A stretch of DNA of 64,000 bases. Source: Myxococcales bacterium (GTDB lineage Bacteria > Myxococcota_A > UBA796 > GCA-2862545). Positions 17,317 to 28,036 of this stretch are shown one piece after another; position 1 is the first letter of the stretch; the number at the start of each line of letters is the position of its first letter. A program made the translations under genes and the position numbers. The notes beneath the pieces were generated by a model that saw only the letters and a program-made list of their open reading frames with translations, did not search any database and was not told the DNA's origin. The stretch covers positions 1-64,000 of the forward strand of contig JAHQVJ010000041.1 in the NCBI GenBank assembly GCA_019634415.1, read 5' to 3'.

Positions 17317-17796
17317 GGGCGACTCCCGTAGGCCCAGGTGATGCTGTGATGTCCGACGCGGCGAGCCTGGCCATGTCAGAGAGCCCAGCGCCATCCAGGT
17401 CCGGGCCCAACCCGCACCGGTTATCGCAAGTGCAACTAGAGGGCAAGCCTCATCGACATCCTTGAATAGACATGCTCTAACCTGCACATTCAGAGGAACG
17501 CCCCGGACTCGGCGTTCGTACGGCCCGCTCTCGTGCGGCGAGCGTCGATTCGGTACGGCGGGGATCCTGGTTCTACCATGACTTCCAAGGCTCGCTGAGA
17601 TTCGGGCTCCAACCGCGATCCTCAGCGATCAGCCATCCATTCCCCTGGAAAGACGAGGACTTCTCCGGTCCCGCGATAGGCCGTTGTTGTCCCGCTGCGG
17701 TTGCATCGGGTAGGCTCGAAGGCCGAGCCCCGACATGACCCCACGCTCCTTCTAGGCGTCCCGTGGTCGTGTCTGCGCGAGCGGAAGAAGGACTCA
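17317..17796. other. rpmH-dnaA divergent intergenic region
   Basis: 480 bp with no supported separate gene, although an extended rnpA frame would reach 17446. It must carry the divergent rpmH and dnaA promoters. No good DnaA box cluster was seen here, only an isolated TTATCGCAA at 17421. On the dnaA side, TTGTCC (17687-17692) and TAGGCT (17711-17716) are 18 bp apart. Confidence 0.6.
17687..17716 (+). promoter_or_regulatory. Possible dnaA promoter
   Basis: -35-like TTGTCC and -10-like TAGGCT, 18 bp apart, about 80 bp before the dnaA start. Only four and three of six bases match the sigma-70 consensus, so this is a weak call. Confidence 0.3.
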
Positions 17797-19128
17797 ATGG
17801 ATCTGACCCGGTTGTGGGACGGCGTCATGAACGCCATGCGTCGTCGAATTGGCCACCAAGACGTCGACATCTGGCTGCGAACGGCCAAGCCCCTGGACCT
17901 CGGGGAACAGCGGCTGAACGTCGAGGTGGCCAACCGCTACTACGCCGACTGGATCAGCGAGAACTACCTGAAGGAAATGTGCCGGGAGACCTCGGCGATC
18001 CTCGGGCGACCCATCCAGCTGCAGCTCACCTGGCGCGACGATCCGACCATCGAGGAGCGCGCACTACCGTCGGCCGAGCCAGAGCCCACGTCCACGCGTG
18101 CCATCGGGGTCAACGAGGACCAGACCTTCGACAACTTCGTCATCGGGGAGTGCAACAAGTTCGCCCACGCTGCTGCCTGCGCCGTGGCCGACCACCCCGC
18201 CCAGCAGTACAACCCCTTGTTCATCTACGGCAGCACGGGTTTGGGCAAGACCCACCTGATGCACGCCGTCGCCAACCGAGTCCTCGAGAACCAACCGGGC
18301 TCGCGCGTCGTGTACGTGACCGGCGAAGACTTCATGAACGAGATGATCAACTGCATCCGGTACAAGCGGATGGAGGACTTTCGGAGCAAGTACCGCAAGC
18401 GATCCACGGTGTTGCTCGTGGACGACGTCCAGTTCCTCTCGGGCAAGGACTCCACACAGGAAGAGTTCTTCCACACCTTCAACGCCCTACAGAGCTCCGG
18501 GCGTCAGATCATCCTCACGTCGGACGTCACCCCCAAGGACATCGACAAGCTCGAGCCACGGCTCCGCACCCGCTTCGAGGGCGGTCTGTTGGCAGACGTG
18601 CAGGCGCCCGAGACCGAGACCATGATCGCGATCCTGCGCCAGAAGGCGGACCTGCAGCGGCTGTACCTACCCCATGATCTCGCTGAGGTGATCGTCAGCC
18701 TGGTGACGGGCAACATCCGCGAGCTGGAAGGCATCCTGAATCGACTGGGTGCCCTGCACAACTTCTATGGTGAGCCCATCACCCTCGAGTGGGCTCGTCG
18801 CCGCCTCCCGGGGGAGTTCGACCCAGCTCCCACCACGGTGACGGTGGCCGCCATCATCGAGTCGGTGGCACGGTTCCACAACCTTCGCTCAGCCGACATC
18901 ACGGGAAAGAAGCGCACCCGCACGCTCACTCGGCCGAGACACATCGCCATGTACCTCGCGCGCGTTCACACCAACCTGTCGTTCCCCGAGCTCGGACGAG
19001 AGTTCGGCGGGCGAGACCACTCCACCATCCAACACGGCGTTCGAAAGGTGGAAGACGGTCTCCAGGACGATCCCGATCTGGCCTACAAGGTCCAGTTGAT
19101 CAGACAGGCACTGCAGATCACGCGGTAG
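17797..19128 (+). CDS. dnaA: Replication initiator DnaA
   Basis: 443 residues. Domain I is followed by a short linker; the AAA+ domain has Walker A GSTGLGKT (145-152) and Walker B VLLVDDVQFL. The C-terminal domain IV carries the DnaA-box-binding signature ending GGRDHSTIQHGVRKV. It opens oriC as an ATP-bound filament. The ATG at 17797 has AAGGA upstream and gives the standard MDLTRLWDGV N-terminus; an upstream in-frame extension is not conserved-looking. Confidence 0.97.
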   Translation: MDLTRLWDGVMNAMRRRIGHQDVDIWLRTAKPLDLGEQRLNVEVANRYYADWISENYLKEMCRETSAILGRPIQLQLTWRDDPTIEERALPSAEPEPTSTRAIGVNEDQTFDNFVIGECNKFAHAAACAVADHPAQQYNPLFIYGSTGLGKTHLMHAVANRVLENQPGSRVVYVTGEDFMNEMINCIRYKRMEDFRSKYRKRSTVLLVDDVQFLSGKDSTQEEFFHTFNALQSSGRQIILTSDVTPKDIDKLEPRLRTRFEGGLLADVQAPETETMIAILRQKADLQRLYLPHDLAEVIVSLVTGNIRELEGILNRLGALHNFYGEPITLEWARRRLPGEFDPAPTTVTVAAIIESVARFHNLRSADITGKKRTRTLTRPRHIAMYLARVHTNLSFPELGREFGGRDHSTIQHGVRKVEDGLQDDPDLAYKVQLIRQALQITR

Positions 19129-19175
19129 AGATTGGGTGTGTGCCGTCTTTTGAGATTGGTGGGTGGCGATGGGCG

Positions 19176-19389
19176 GTCGGTGGTCAGTCGTTAGCGGTCA
19201 GCCGTCTAGCGGTCAGCCGCTTAGCCGTCAGCCGTCAGCCGTCAGCCGTCAGCCGTCTAGCGGTCAGCCGTCAGCCGTCAGCCGTCAGCCATTAGCCGTC
19301 AGAGCACTCCAAGGCTGACCGCCTACAGCTGATGGCCCCAACGCTGACCGCTGACCGCTCCGACGCTGACCACCGACCGCTGACCGCCG
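19176..19389. repeat. Inverted cluster of GTCAGCC heptamers
   Basis: About twelve copies of a heptamer read [C/G]GTCAGC in direct orientation (19182-19302). Several are perfectly tandem, as at 19226-19252 and 19262-19288. After a ~12-nt gap, about five copies read GCTGACC/GCTGACG, the reverse complement, at 19313-19386. The whole block is therefore a large imperfect palindrome able to form cruciform or hairpin structures. It starts about 50 nt after dnaA and sits next to the DnaA-box-like sequences. No coding potential is supported. Confidence 0.85.
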
Positions 19390-19687
19390 AATCTCTTCCG
19401 TTGTTCACGAACCCCTGTGGAAGACCTGCGGATGACTTGCGGAAGAGCCTGGGGAGGATGTGGGAACAGATCGCCCGCACCTGGGGACGAGTCCAAAGAT
19501 CGTCCGGTTGTCCACGATTACAGATTCCTCATCCCGGATACCTCCCCACCACAACCCACAGCGATCAGGTTGTGTAGGTGCCCCTCGTGGCACGGTATCC
19601 ACAGAATCCACAGCCCCTACGGATCCTTCTAGATCGATCCAACTGGATCCAGATCTTGATTACAGTGGGCGGCCCACGGGGTGATTC
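19390..19687. other. oriC: Candidate chromosomal origin oriC
   Basis: The dnaA-dnaN gap holds several sequences close to TTATCCACA: GTATCCACA (19595-19603) and GAATCCACA (19604-19612) in direct tandem, TTGTCCACG (19508-19516), and on the other strand TGTGGAAGA (19416-19424) and TGTGGGAAC (19459-19467). A less GC-rich stretch (about 19620-19670, with CTAGATCGATCC and CTTGATTACAG) follows and could be the unwinding element. Genes are mainly leftward on one side and rightward on the other, as expected around an origin. Confidence 0.55.
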
Positions 19688-20800
19688 ATGGACCTCTTCA
19701 TCGACCGGGATCAACTGGGCCGAGGCTTGGCACGCGTCCAGGGTGTGATCGAACGTCGCAGCACACATCCGTTGCTGTCCCATGTGCTGATGGACGCACA
19801 GGGCGAACGCCTTCGCATGACCGCCACCGACACGGAGGTGGCCTACATCGGCGATCTGTTGGCCAACGTCTCCGCGCCTGGCGACATCGCGGTGGACGCA
19901 GCGAACCTCTTCCAGATCGTGCGTGCGCTGCCCGAGCCCACCATCCAGCTCAAGAAGAGCGCGAACAACCGGCTCGAGATCAAGTCTGGCCGGGCCCAGT
20001 TCAAGCTGCCCGGCTACGCCGCCGAGGACTTTCCTGCGCTGCCTCCATTCGAGTCGAAGGGCTCCGCCAAGATGTCCGAGGACACGCTGCGGCGCTTGGT
20101 GGAGCAGACGTCCTTCGCGGTGGCGATCGACGACGTGCGCTACGGACTCAACGGTGCGCACCTCGAAGAAGTGGACATCGACGGCACCAAGCTGCTGCGC
20201 GTCGTGGCCACCGATGGGCACCGCCTGTCGGCGGCTCAGGGTGACTTCCAGGGGGAGTTGTCCCTCGCACCCCGCATGCTGGTGCCTCGCAAGGCCCTCG
20301 CCGTGCTCCGCAAGCTGCTCGAGGGGGATGACGAGGTGGAGCTCGGATTCGGCGACGGCGCCATCCGCCTGTCCCGTCCCGAGCAGACCTTCTGGTTTCG
20401 CCTGCTCGACGGGGAGTTCCCCGACTACAACGCAGTGGTGCCCACAGAGAACAAGCACCGCGCCATGATTCGTCGCGAGGCGCTCACCTCCACGCTCAAG
20501 CGAGTGGGCATCCTGGTGCAGGACCGTGCACGAGCAGTTCGCTTCTCCTTCGGTGCAGCTGAGCTCGAGATCGAGGTCCAGAACGTGGACCGCGGGGAGG
20601 TTCGGGAGACCGTGCCCATCGAGCTGGACGGGGACCCCATCGACGTGGGCTTCAACGCTCGCTACCTGGCCGAGGTGCTCTCTGCCCAGCAGGGGGAATG
20701 GGTCACCCTCGAGCTCGCACATCCGCTCGCGCCCTGCCTGGTGAGGGACCCCGACGACGAAGGAGCCTTCTTCGTCGTCATGCCCATGCGTCTCGACTGA
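19688..20800 (+). CDS. dnaN: DNA polymerase III sliding clamp (beta subunit)
   Basis: 370 residues, three repeated clamp domains. Recognisable segments are MDLFIDRDQLGRGLARVQGVIERRSTHPLLSHVL at the N-terminus, ATDGHRLS in the middle and the C-terminal PLAPCLVRDPDDEGAFFVVMPMRL, close to the usual YVVMPMRL ending. It forms a dimeric ring that tethers polymerases. The dnaA-dnaN-recF-gyrB order is conserved. Confidence 0.97.
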   Translation: MDLFIDRDQLGRGLARVQGVIERRSTHPLLSHVLMDAQGERLRMTATDTEVAYIGDLLANVSAPGDIAVDAANLFQIVRALPEPTIQLKKSANNRLEIKSGRAQFKLPGYAAEDFPALPPFESKGSAKMSEDTLRRLVEQTSFAVAIDDVRYGLNGAHLEEVDIDGTKLLRVVATDGHRLSAAQGDFQGELSLAPRMLVPRKALAVLRKLLEGDDEVELGFGDGAIRLSRPEQTFWFRLLDGEFPDYNAVVPTENKHRAMIRREALTSTLKRVGILVQDRARAVRFSFGAAELEIEVQNVDRGEVRETVPIELDGDPIDVGFNARYLAEVLSAQQGEWVTLELAHPLAPCLVRDPDDEGAFFVVMPMRLD

Positions 20801-20806
20801 GCACAG

Positions 20807-21901
20807 GTGCAGCTTCGCCGCCTGGTGACCGACGGGTTTCGAAATCTGGTGGCACCGGACCTGACGGCCACACGCTTCGTGGTGCTCCACGGTCCCAATG
20901 CTCAGGGCAAGACCAACGCGCTGGAGGCCATCCACCTCGTCGCCACCCTCAAGCCCCTTCGAGGCCGACGGCTGAGGGACCTCGTCACCTGGGGAACAGA
21001 CCGGGCGGTCGTCTCCGCGTGGGTGGAGCACCAGGGCGTAGAGCGCCACTACCGCGTGGAGATCGGAAAGGAAGGGCGCACAGCCAAGCTCGACGGCAAG
21101 CGAGTGTCCGATCTGCAGGACTACTTCGCAGGCGTGCGCGCCATCGCGTTCACGCCCCAGGACGGTCGCGTCGTGTCCGGCGAGCCGTCGCGTCGCCGCG
21201 CCTGGCTCGACCGCGCCGCCTTCACCGCCTCCCCCGCGCACCTCGACCGGGTGCGGGTGTACCGGCAGTGCCTCGCGCAGAAGGCGGCCCTGCTCCGCTC
21301 CGATCGACCCGACCCCGCGGTGCTCGACACGCTCGACCTGCAGCTCGTCCAGCACGGGGCACAGCTCGCCCACCGTCGCGCCGAGATGCTCGACGAGCTG
21401 ACCCCCCACATTCAGCAGCTGCACGAAGGAATCGCCGGCGGCGAGGGAGAGGTGACACTCACCTACGCCACCCGCGCCGCCGGGGACGATCTGGCAGCTC
21501 GGTGCGACGCCCTCGCTCAGCGCTTGTCCGAGGTGCGCGGTCGTGAGCTCGACCGCCGGACCACGCTGGCGGGCCCCCAGCTCGACGACGTGAAGATCTT
21601 GCTCGACGGCAAGCCGGCGCGAACGTTCGCCAGCCGAGGTCAGACCCGCTCGCTCGTCCTGTCGCTCAAGCTCGCCGAGATGGTGGCGGCGCGCAACCGC
21701 GGGCAGGTTCCGCTGTTCCTCATCGACGATGCCAGCAGCGAGCTGGACGCCACGCGTACGGCCCGTCTGGTCGCGCTGCTCGCCGACCTCGGTGCCCAGG
21801 TGTTCGCCACCACCACCGATCCGGGGCCCATCGTGGCAGCGCTACCTGCGGACGACACCTTGCTCGTGGGGGTCTCCCAAGGCGTGCTCACGGCCAGCTG
21901 A
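20807..21901 (+). CDS. recF: DNA repair ATPase RecF
   Basis: 364 residues of the RecF SMC-like family. The GTG start gives MQLRRLVTDGFRNL. Walker A is HGPNAQGKTN, the ABC-type signature lies in ASRGQTRSLVLSLKLAE, and Walker B with the D-loop is FLIDDASSELD. It helps RecO/RecR load RecA at single-stranded gaps. It begins six nt after the dnaN stop. Confidence 0.95.
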   Translation: MQLRRLVTDGFRNLVAPDLTATRFVVLHGPNAQGKTNALEAIHLVATLKPLRGRRLRDLVTWGTDRAVVSAWVEHQGVERHYRVEIGKEGRTAKLDGKRVSDLQDYFAGVRAIAFTPQDGRVVSGEPSRRRAWLDRAAFTASPAHLDRVRVYRQCLAQKAALLRSDRPDPAVLDTLDLQLVQHGAQLAHRRAEMLDELTPHIQQLHEGIAGGEGEVTLTYATRAAGDDLAARCDALAQRLSEVRGRELDRRTTLAGPQLDDVKILLDGKPARTFASRGQTRSLVLSLKLAEMVAARNRGQVPLFLIDDASSELDATRTARLVALLADLGAQVFATTTDPGPIVAALPADDTLLVGVSQGVLTAS

Positions 21902-21953
21902 TGGGCGTCAGCGCGGGTTGAGGGACGGGCTTCAACCGGATAAGAGCAGATGA

Positions 21954-24490
<2,537 letters not shown>

Positions 24491-24491
<1 letters not shown>

Positions 24492-25492
24492 TGGGGGCTG
24501 CGAGTCGGGTGGCTGACCGCACCGATGACGATCGCGAGGCGGCAGCGGCCATCCTCCGGGATCTCCTCGGAGCGCGCCTGGTGCTGGTGACGGGCAAGGG
24601 GGGGACCGGCAAGACCACCTTCTCTGCGGCACTGGCCCTGCTCGCTGCTGCCAAGGGGCGGAAGGTGCTGCTGGCCGAGATCGACAGCCAGCGCCCTGCC
24701 CTCACCCCCGTGTTCGGGCAGGCTCCCACCTTCGATGGGGTCGCCGTCACCGAACACCTGACCGTCGCGAACCTCACCTGGCAGGACGCACTGCAGGCGT
24801 TCCTGCGCAAGCTCGTTCCCAGCCGGCGGATCGTGAAATTGATCCTCACGAACCGGGTGGTGTCCCGGTTCCTCGACTTCACGCCGGGGTCTCAGGAGAT
24901 CGTCACGCTGTCGGCGCTGGGCGAGCGGGTCGAGTCGTACGATCTCGTCGTGGCCGACATGCCGGCCAGTGGTCATGCGTTCTCGCTGCTCGACATCACG
25001 CGGTCCGCCATGGGGCTGTTTCGCTCTGGGCCCGTGCGCACCCGTGCCAGTGAGCTTCGCGCGCTGCTCATCGAGCCCTCCACCCGCGTCGCGCTCGTGG
25101 GGTTGCCCGAGGAGATGGTGGTCAACGAGACCATCGAGACCTACGCCAAGCTCGACAAGTTCGGGCTGTTGTCCAGGGCACCCGCGGTGTTTCTCAACCG
25201 GGCCACGTTGCCCACCTTCACCGACGACGAGCGCAGCCTGCTCGCTCGGCTGGGGAAGCAGGAGCTGACCGAGCTGCAGGAGGAGTTTCTCCGCGCCGGG
25301 CGGTGGGAGGACGAGCTGGAGCAAGCCACCGCGAGCAGTCGCCACCGCCTCGCCGAGGCCATTCCGATCCGGCCCGTGCTGGTGCCCCCCAGCACCGCAG
25401 GCGGAACGTCGGCCGGCTCGGTGCAGGCCGTCGCTGCGCACCTCGGGCGGCTCGTGGGCATTGGCCGGAAGCAGCTGGGGTGGCCCGCGTGA
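24491..25492 (+). CDS. ArsA/Get3-family ATPase, first of a pair
   Basis: 333 residues. The deviant Walker A GKGGTGKTT (35-43) keeps the signature lysine K36 of the MinD/ArsA/Get3 group. IDSQRPALTPVFG and VVADMPASGHA mark the switch regions. No arsenite cysteines typical of ArsA are evident. Paired ArsA-like ATPases of this kind occur in actinobacteria (M. tuberculosis Rv3679/Rv3680, recalled) and other groups; their clients are not settled. It is translationally coupled to gyrB (ATGA) and to its partner (GTGA), so a heteromer is likely. Confidence 0.85.
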
Positions 25493-26649
25493 GCGACCCG
25501 TACGACATGGAGGCCTGGCTCGATCGCACCAAGCTCGTCGTGTGTGTGGGAGCAGGGGGGGTCGGCAAGACCACCACCGCTGCCACGTTGGCGCTGTGTG
25601 GGGCTCTGCGTGGGCGCAAGGCCGTGGTGCTCACGATCGATCCGGCCCGCCGCCTCGCCAACAGCCTCGGGCTCAAGGCCATCGGCAACGAGCGCACCCA
25701 GATCGATCTGGAGGGGCTCGGGCTGTCCACCAGCGGGCAGCTGTGGGCCATGATGCTCGACTCGCGCAGCACCTTCGATGGTCTCATCCATCGCGTGGCT
25801 CCCGACGAGGCCTCTCGCGATCGGATCTTGAGCAATCACGTCTACCGCCACATGGCGGACACCTTCGCCGGCAGCCAGGACTACATGGCCACGGAGACCC
25901 TGTACGACCTCGTGTCGAGCGGGGACTTCGATCTGGTGGTGCTCGACACGCCTCCCGTCAAGAACGCCCTGGACTTCCTCGAGAGCCCCGGGCGTCTCAT
26001 CAACTTCATGGACGAGCGAGTGCTGCGCTGGTTCCTGAGCCCCTACGACCCCAACGCGGTGTTCGGCCGGCGGCTGATGATGGGCACCTCGGCCGTGGTC
26101 TTTCGACTGCTCGCCTATGTGTTCGGGCGAGACTTCCTCGACGATCTCGCCACGTTCTTCGAGGACTTCCAGGGCCTGTACGCAGGCTTCGTGGAGCGCA
26201 ACGACGCGGTGGTCGCCCTGTTCCGCGATCCCGCCACCAGCTTCGTGACCGTCTGTGCACCCAACCACTCCAGCCTGGACGTCGCCACGTTCTTCCAGGA
26301 GGAGCTCGCTCGGCGGGATCTCCCGCGCGGTGGCATCGTGGTCAACCAGGTGCACGTGTGCGACGGCACCGAACACGACGCACGAGCCGTGCTCGGTGAC
26401 GTGGCTGCGGAATTGGCCGAGGACGTGGAGCCGAAGACCATGTCGGCGTTGCTCGCTCGACTCGGGATGGCGCACACACGTCTGCGTGCGCTGCACGTGT
26501 CCGAGACCGAGCTTGCGGAGCAGGTGCGCGAAGCGGGTCGCGGAGGCGGCTTCTACCAGGAAGTTCCCAGACTGGAGGGCAATGTGCACGACTTGGAGGC
26601 GCTGCACGAGGTGGGGCGGCGGTTGTTGTCTGCTGCGGGGGTGTTGTGA
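25489..26649 (+). CDS. ArsA/Get3-family ATPase, second of a pair
   Basis: 386 residues. The P-loop reads GAGGVGKTT (21-29): the signature lysine is replaced by alanine (A22) while the main P-loop lysine K27 is kept. IDPARRLANSLGL and VVLDTPPVKNALDFLESPGRL are typical of the second member of such pairs. A hydrophobic middle region (about residues 165-225) could bind a membrane segment or lipid. The GTG start overlaps its partner's stop. Function is inferred to be shared with the first ATPase. Confidence 0.85.
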   Translation: MSDPYDMEAWLDRTKLVVCVGAGGVGKTTTAATLALCGALRGRKAVVLTIDPARRLANSLGLKAIGNERTQIDLEGLGLSTSGQLWAMMLDSRSTFDGLIHRVAPDEASRDRILSNHVYRHMADTFAGSQDYMATETLYDLVSSGDFDLVVLDTPPVKNALDFLESPGRLINFMDERVLRWFLSPYDPNAVFGRRLMMGTSAVVFRLLAYVFGRDFLDDLATFFEDFQGLYAGFVERNDAVVALFRDPATSFVTVCAPNHSSLDVATFFQEELARRDLPRGGIVVNQVHVCDGTEHDARAVLGDVAAELAEDVEPKTMSALLARLGMAHTRLRALHVSETELAEQVREAGRGGGFYQEVPRLEGNVHDLEALHEVGRRLLSAAGVL

Positions 26650-28019
26650 TCATCGGATGGTGGATAGGCGCCGCCGTCGCCAGTGTTCCGGGCACGGGGG
26701 AGGCGCCGTCCTTCGTCGAGGTGGTCGCGCTCCACCTGCGGCTCGATGGTCGAGGGGTGGATCAGCACACGCTGTCGGGCCTCTACGGAGCCCTGTGCGA
26801 CCAAGGCCACGAGCTGTCCTGTCGCTGGCGTGCGTGGGACGACTGGTCCACGGTGAAGCGATCCGATCTGTTGCGCCTGGTGGAGTCGGACTGTGCGGCC
26901 GGGGACCACGAGGCGTGTGTCGCCGAGGCTTGGATGCTCGGTCTGTCGGGCCACCAGTTCGCCGAGGAGGCCCTCGATGCGGCCAGGGCCATGGGGTTGC
27001 TCGAGGAGGCCTGTGCGAACGGCACCCAGCGCGCGTGTACGGAGCTCGGTCTGATCCTGACCGAGGATCGGGTGGTCGATCCGGATCGGGATCGGGCCAC
27101 GTCGCTTCACCGAGGGGCGTGCCGAGCTGGATTGTCCGTGGCCTGTCTGCGCGCAGGGGATCGAGCAGCCGCGTCCGCCCTGGCTGATCCGTCGCTCGAA
27201 GAGCCTGCCGTGGCCTGCGAAGCAGGCGTCGCCGCTGGATGTGAGGCTTGGCTCGCAGCCGAGGGGCTGTCCGACGAGGATCGTCGCCGAGCCGCTGAGC
27301 GGTGGTGCCATCTCGGTGGGGACTGTGTGGCGTTGATTCCGCTGGTCGACGTCGAGCCCTTCGATGCGCTGCCCGACGACCGGCCATCGAGGGCATGGGT
27401 GGGCGCTGATCGGCTGATGCTCCGCTATTCGGGACCCACCTTCGCGCTCCATCGCACGGTGGCGTGGTCCGAGGCCGATCGGGTGGAGCTCGTCGTCGAC
27501 GGGCAAGACGAGGCCCTCGTGTGGGTTCGAGCGAACGACGAGGAGGACGATCGTCTGGTGCTTCCCGTGCACGACGAGTGCACCGAGGCGATGGCACAGG
27601 CCCGCGCCCGCGAGGCCGCCGGGATCCGACCGCGCGTGGTGAACCGGCGGGGTCGGCCCACCACCTCGGTGTGCATCGACCGGCTTGGGCCAGGTCGCGG
27701 TCCCGACCACCTGGGTGGGAGCGTGACCGTGCTTCCCCGCGATCCGTCGCAGAATGGGGAGGCCACCGCGTTCCTGAACCAGCTCGATTCCGAGTGGCAT
27801 GGGGCCATGGACTGTGTGGAGGCCGCTGCGGATCAGGTCGTCGGCCCCGTGCGACTCGACGTGGTGCACAAGCGATCCGGCGCCGTGAAGGTCAAGATCG
27901 GCCAGACCAGCCGCTCCGATGAGCTCGACGCGTGCCTGGTGGGCTGGGCAGGCGCCCTGGAGCCCGCTGAGGCGCCGCAGCTCACCCTGAAGGTGGGGCT
28001 GTTGCTGGATCTCGGCTGA
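26646..28019 (+). CDS. Cysteine-rich Sel1-like repeat protein
   Basis: 457 residues. Residues ~45-220 hold helical repeats with paired cysteines (CDQGHELSC, CAAGDHEAC, CANGTQRAC, CRAGLSVAC, CEAGVAAGC). This is the spacing of disulfide-stapled Sel1-like repeats seen in secreted Hcp-type proteins. A short N-terminal hydrophobic stretch (MIIGWWIGAAVASV) may be a signal. The C-terminal half is not recognised. The GTG start overlaps the preceding stop as GTGA. It is the last gene of the gyrB operon, and how it relates to the cytoplasmic ATPases is unclear. Confidence 0.75.
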   Translation: MIIGWWIGAAVASVPGTGEAPSFVEVVALHLRLDGRGVDQHTLSGLYGALCDQGHELSCRWRAWDDWSTVKRSDLLRLVESDCAAGDHEACVAEAWMLGLSGHQFAEEALDAARAMGLLEEACANGTQRACTELGLILTEDRVVDPDRDRATSLHRGACRAGLSVACLRAGDRAAASALADPSLEEPAVACEAGVAAGCEAWLAAEGLSDEDRRRAAERWCHLGGDCVALIPLVDVEPFDALPDDRPSRAWVGADRLMLRYSGPTFALHRTVAWSEADRVELVVDGQDEALVWVRANDEEDDRLVLPVHDECTEAMAQARAREAAGIRPRVVNRRGRPTTSVCIDRLGPGRGPDHLGGSVTVLPRDPSQNGEATAFLNQLDSEWHGAMDCVEAAADQVVGPVRLDVVHKRSGAVKVKIGQTSRSDELDACLVGWAGALEPAEAPQLTLKVGLLLDLG

Positions 28020-28036
28020 GCGCGACTCGGCTCAGC
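28015..28036. terminator. Hairpin spanning two convergent stop codons
   Basis: Perfect 7-bp stem GCTGAGC/GCTCAGC with an 8-nt loop. It contains the stop codon of the Sel1-like gene on the + strand and that of the CapA-like gene on the - strand, so it can act on both transcripts. Confidence 0.5.

Noticed and set aside
17317..17796. oriC in the rpmH-dnaA gap
   Set aside because: Only an isolated poor DnaA-box match was seen; the dnaA-dnaN gap has several better ones.
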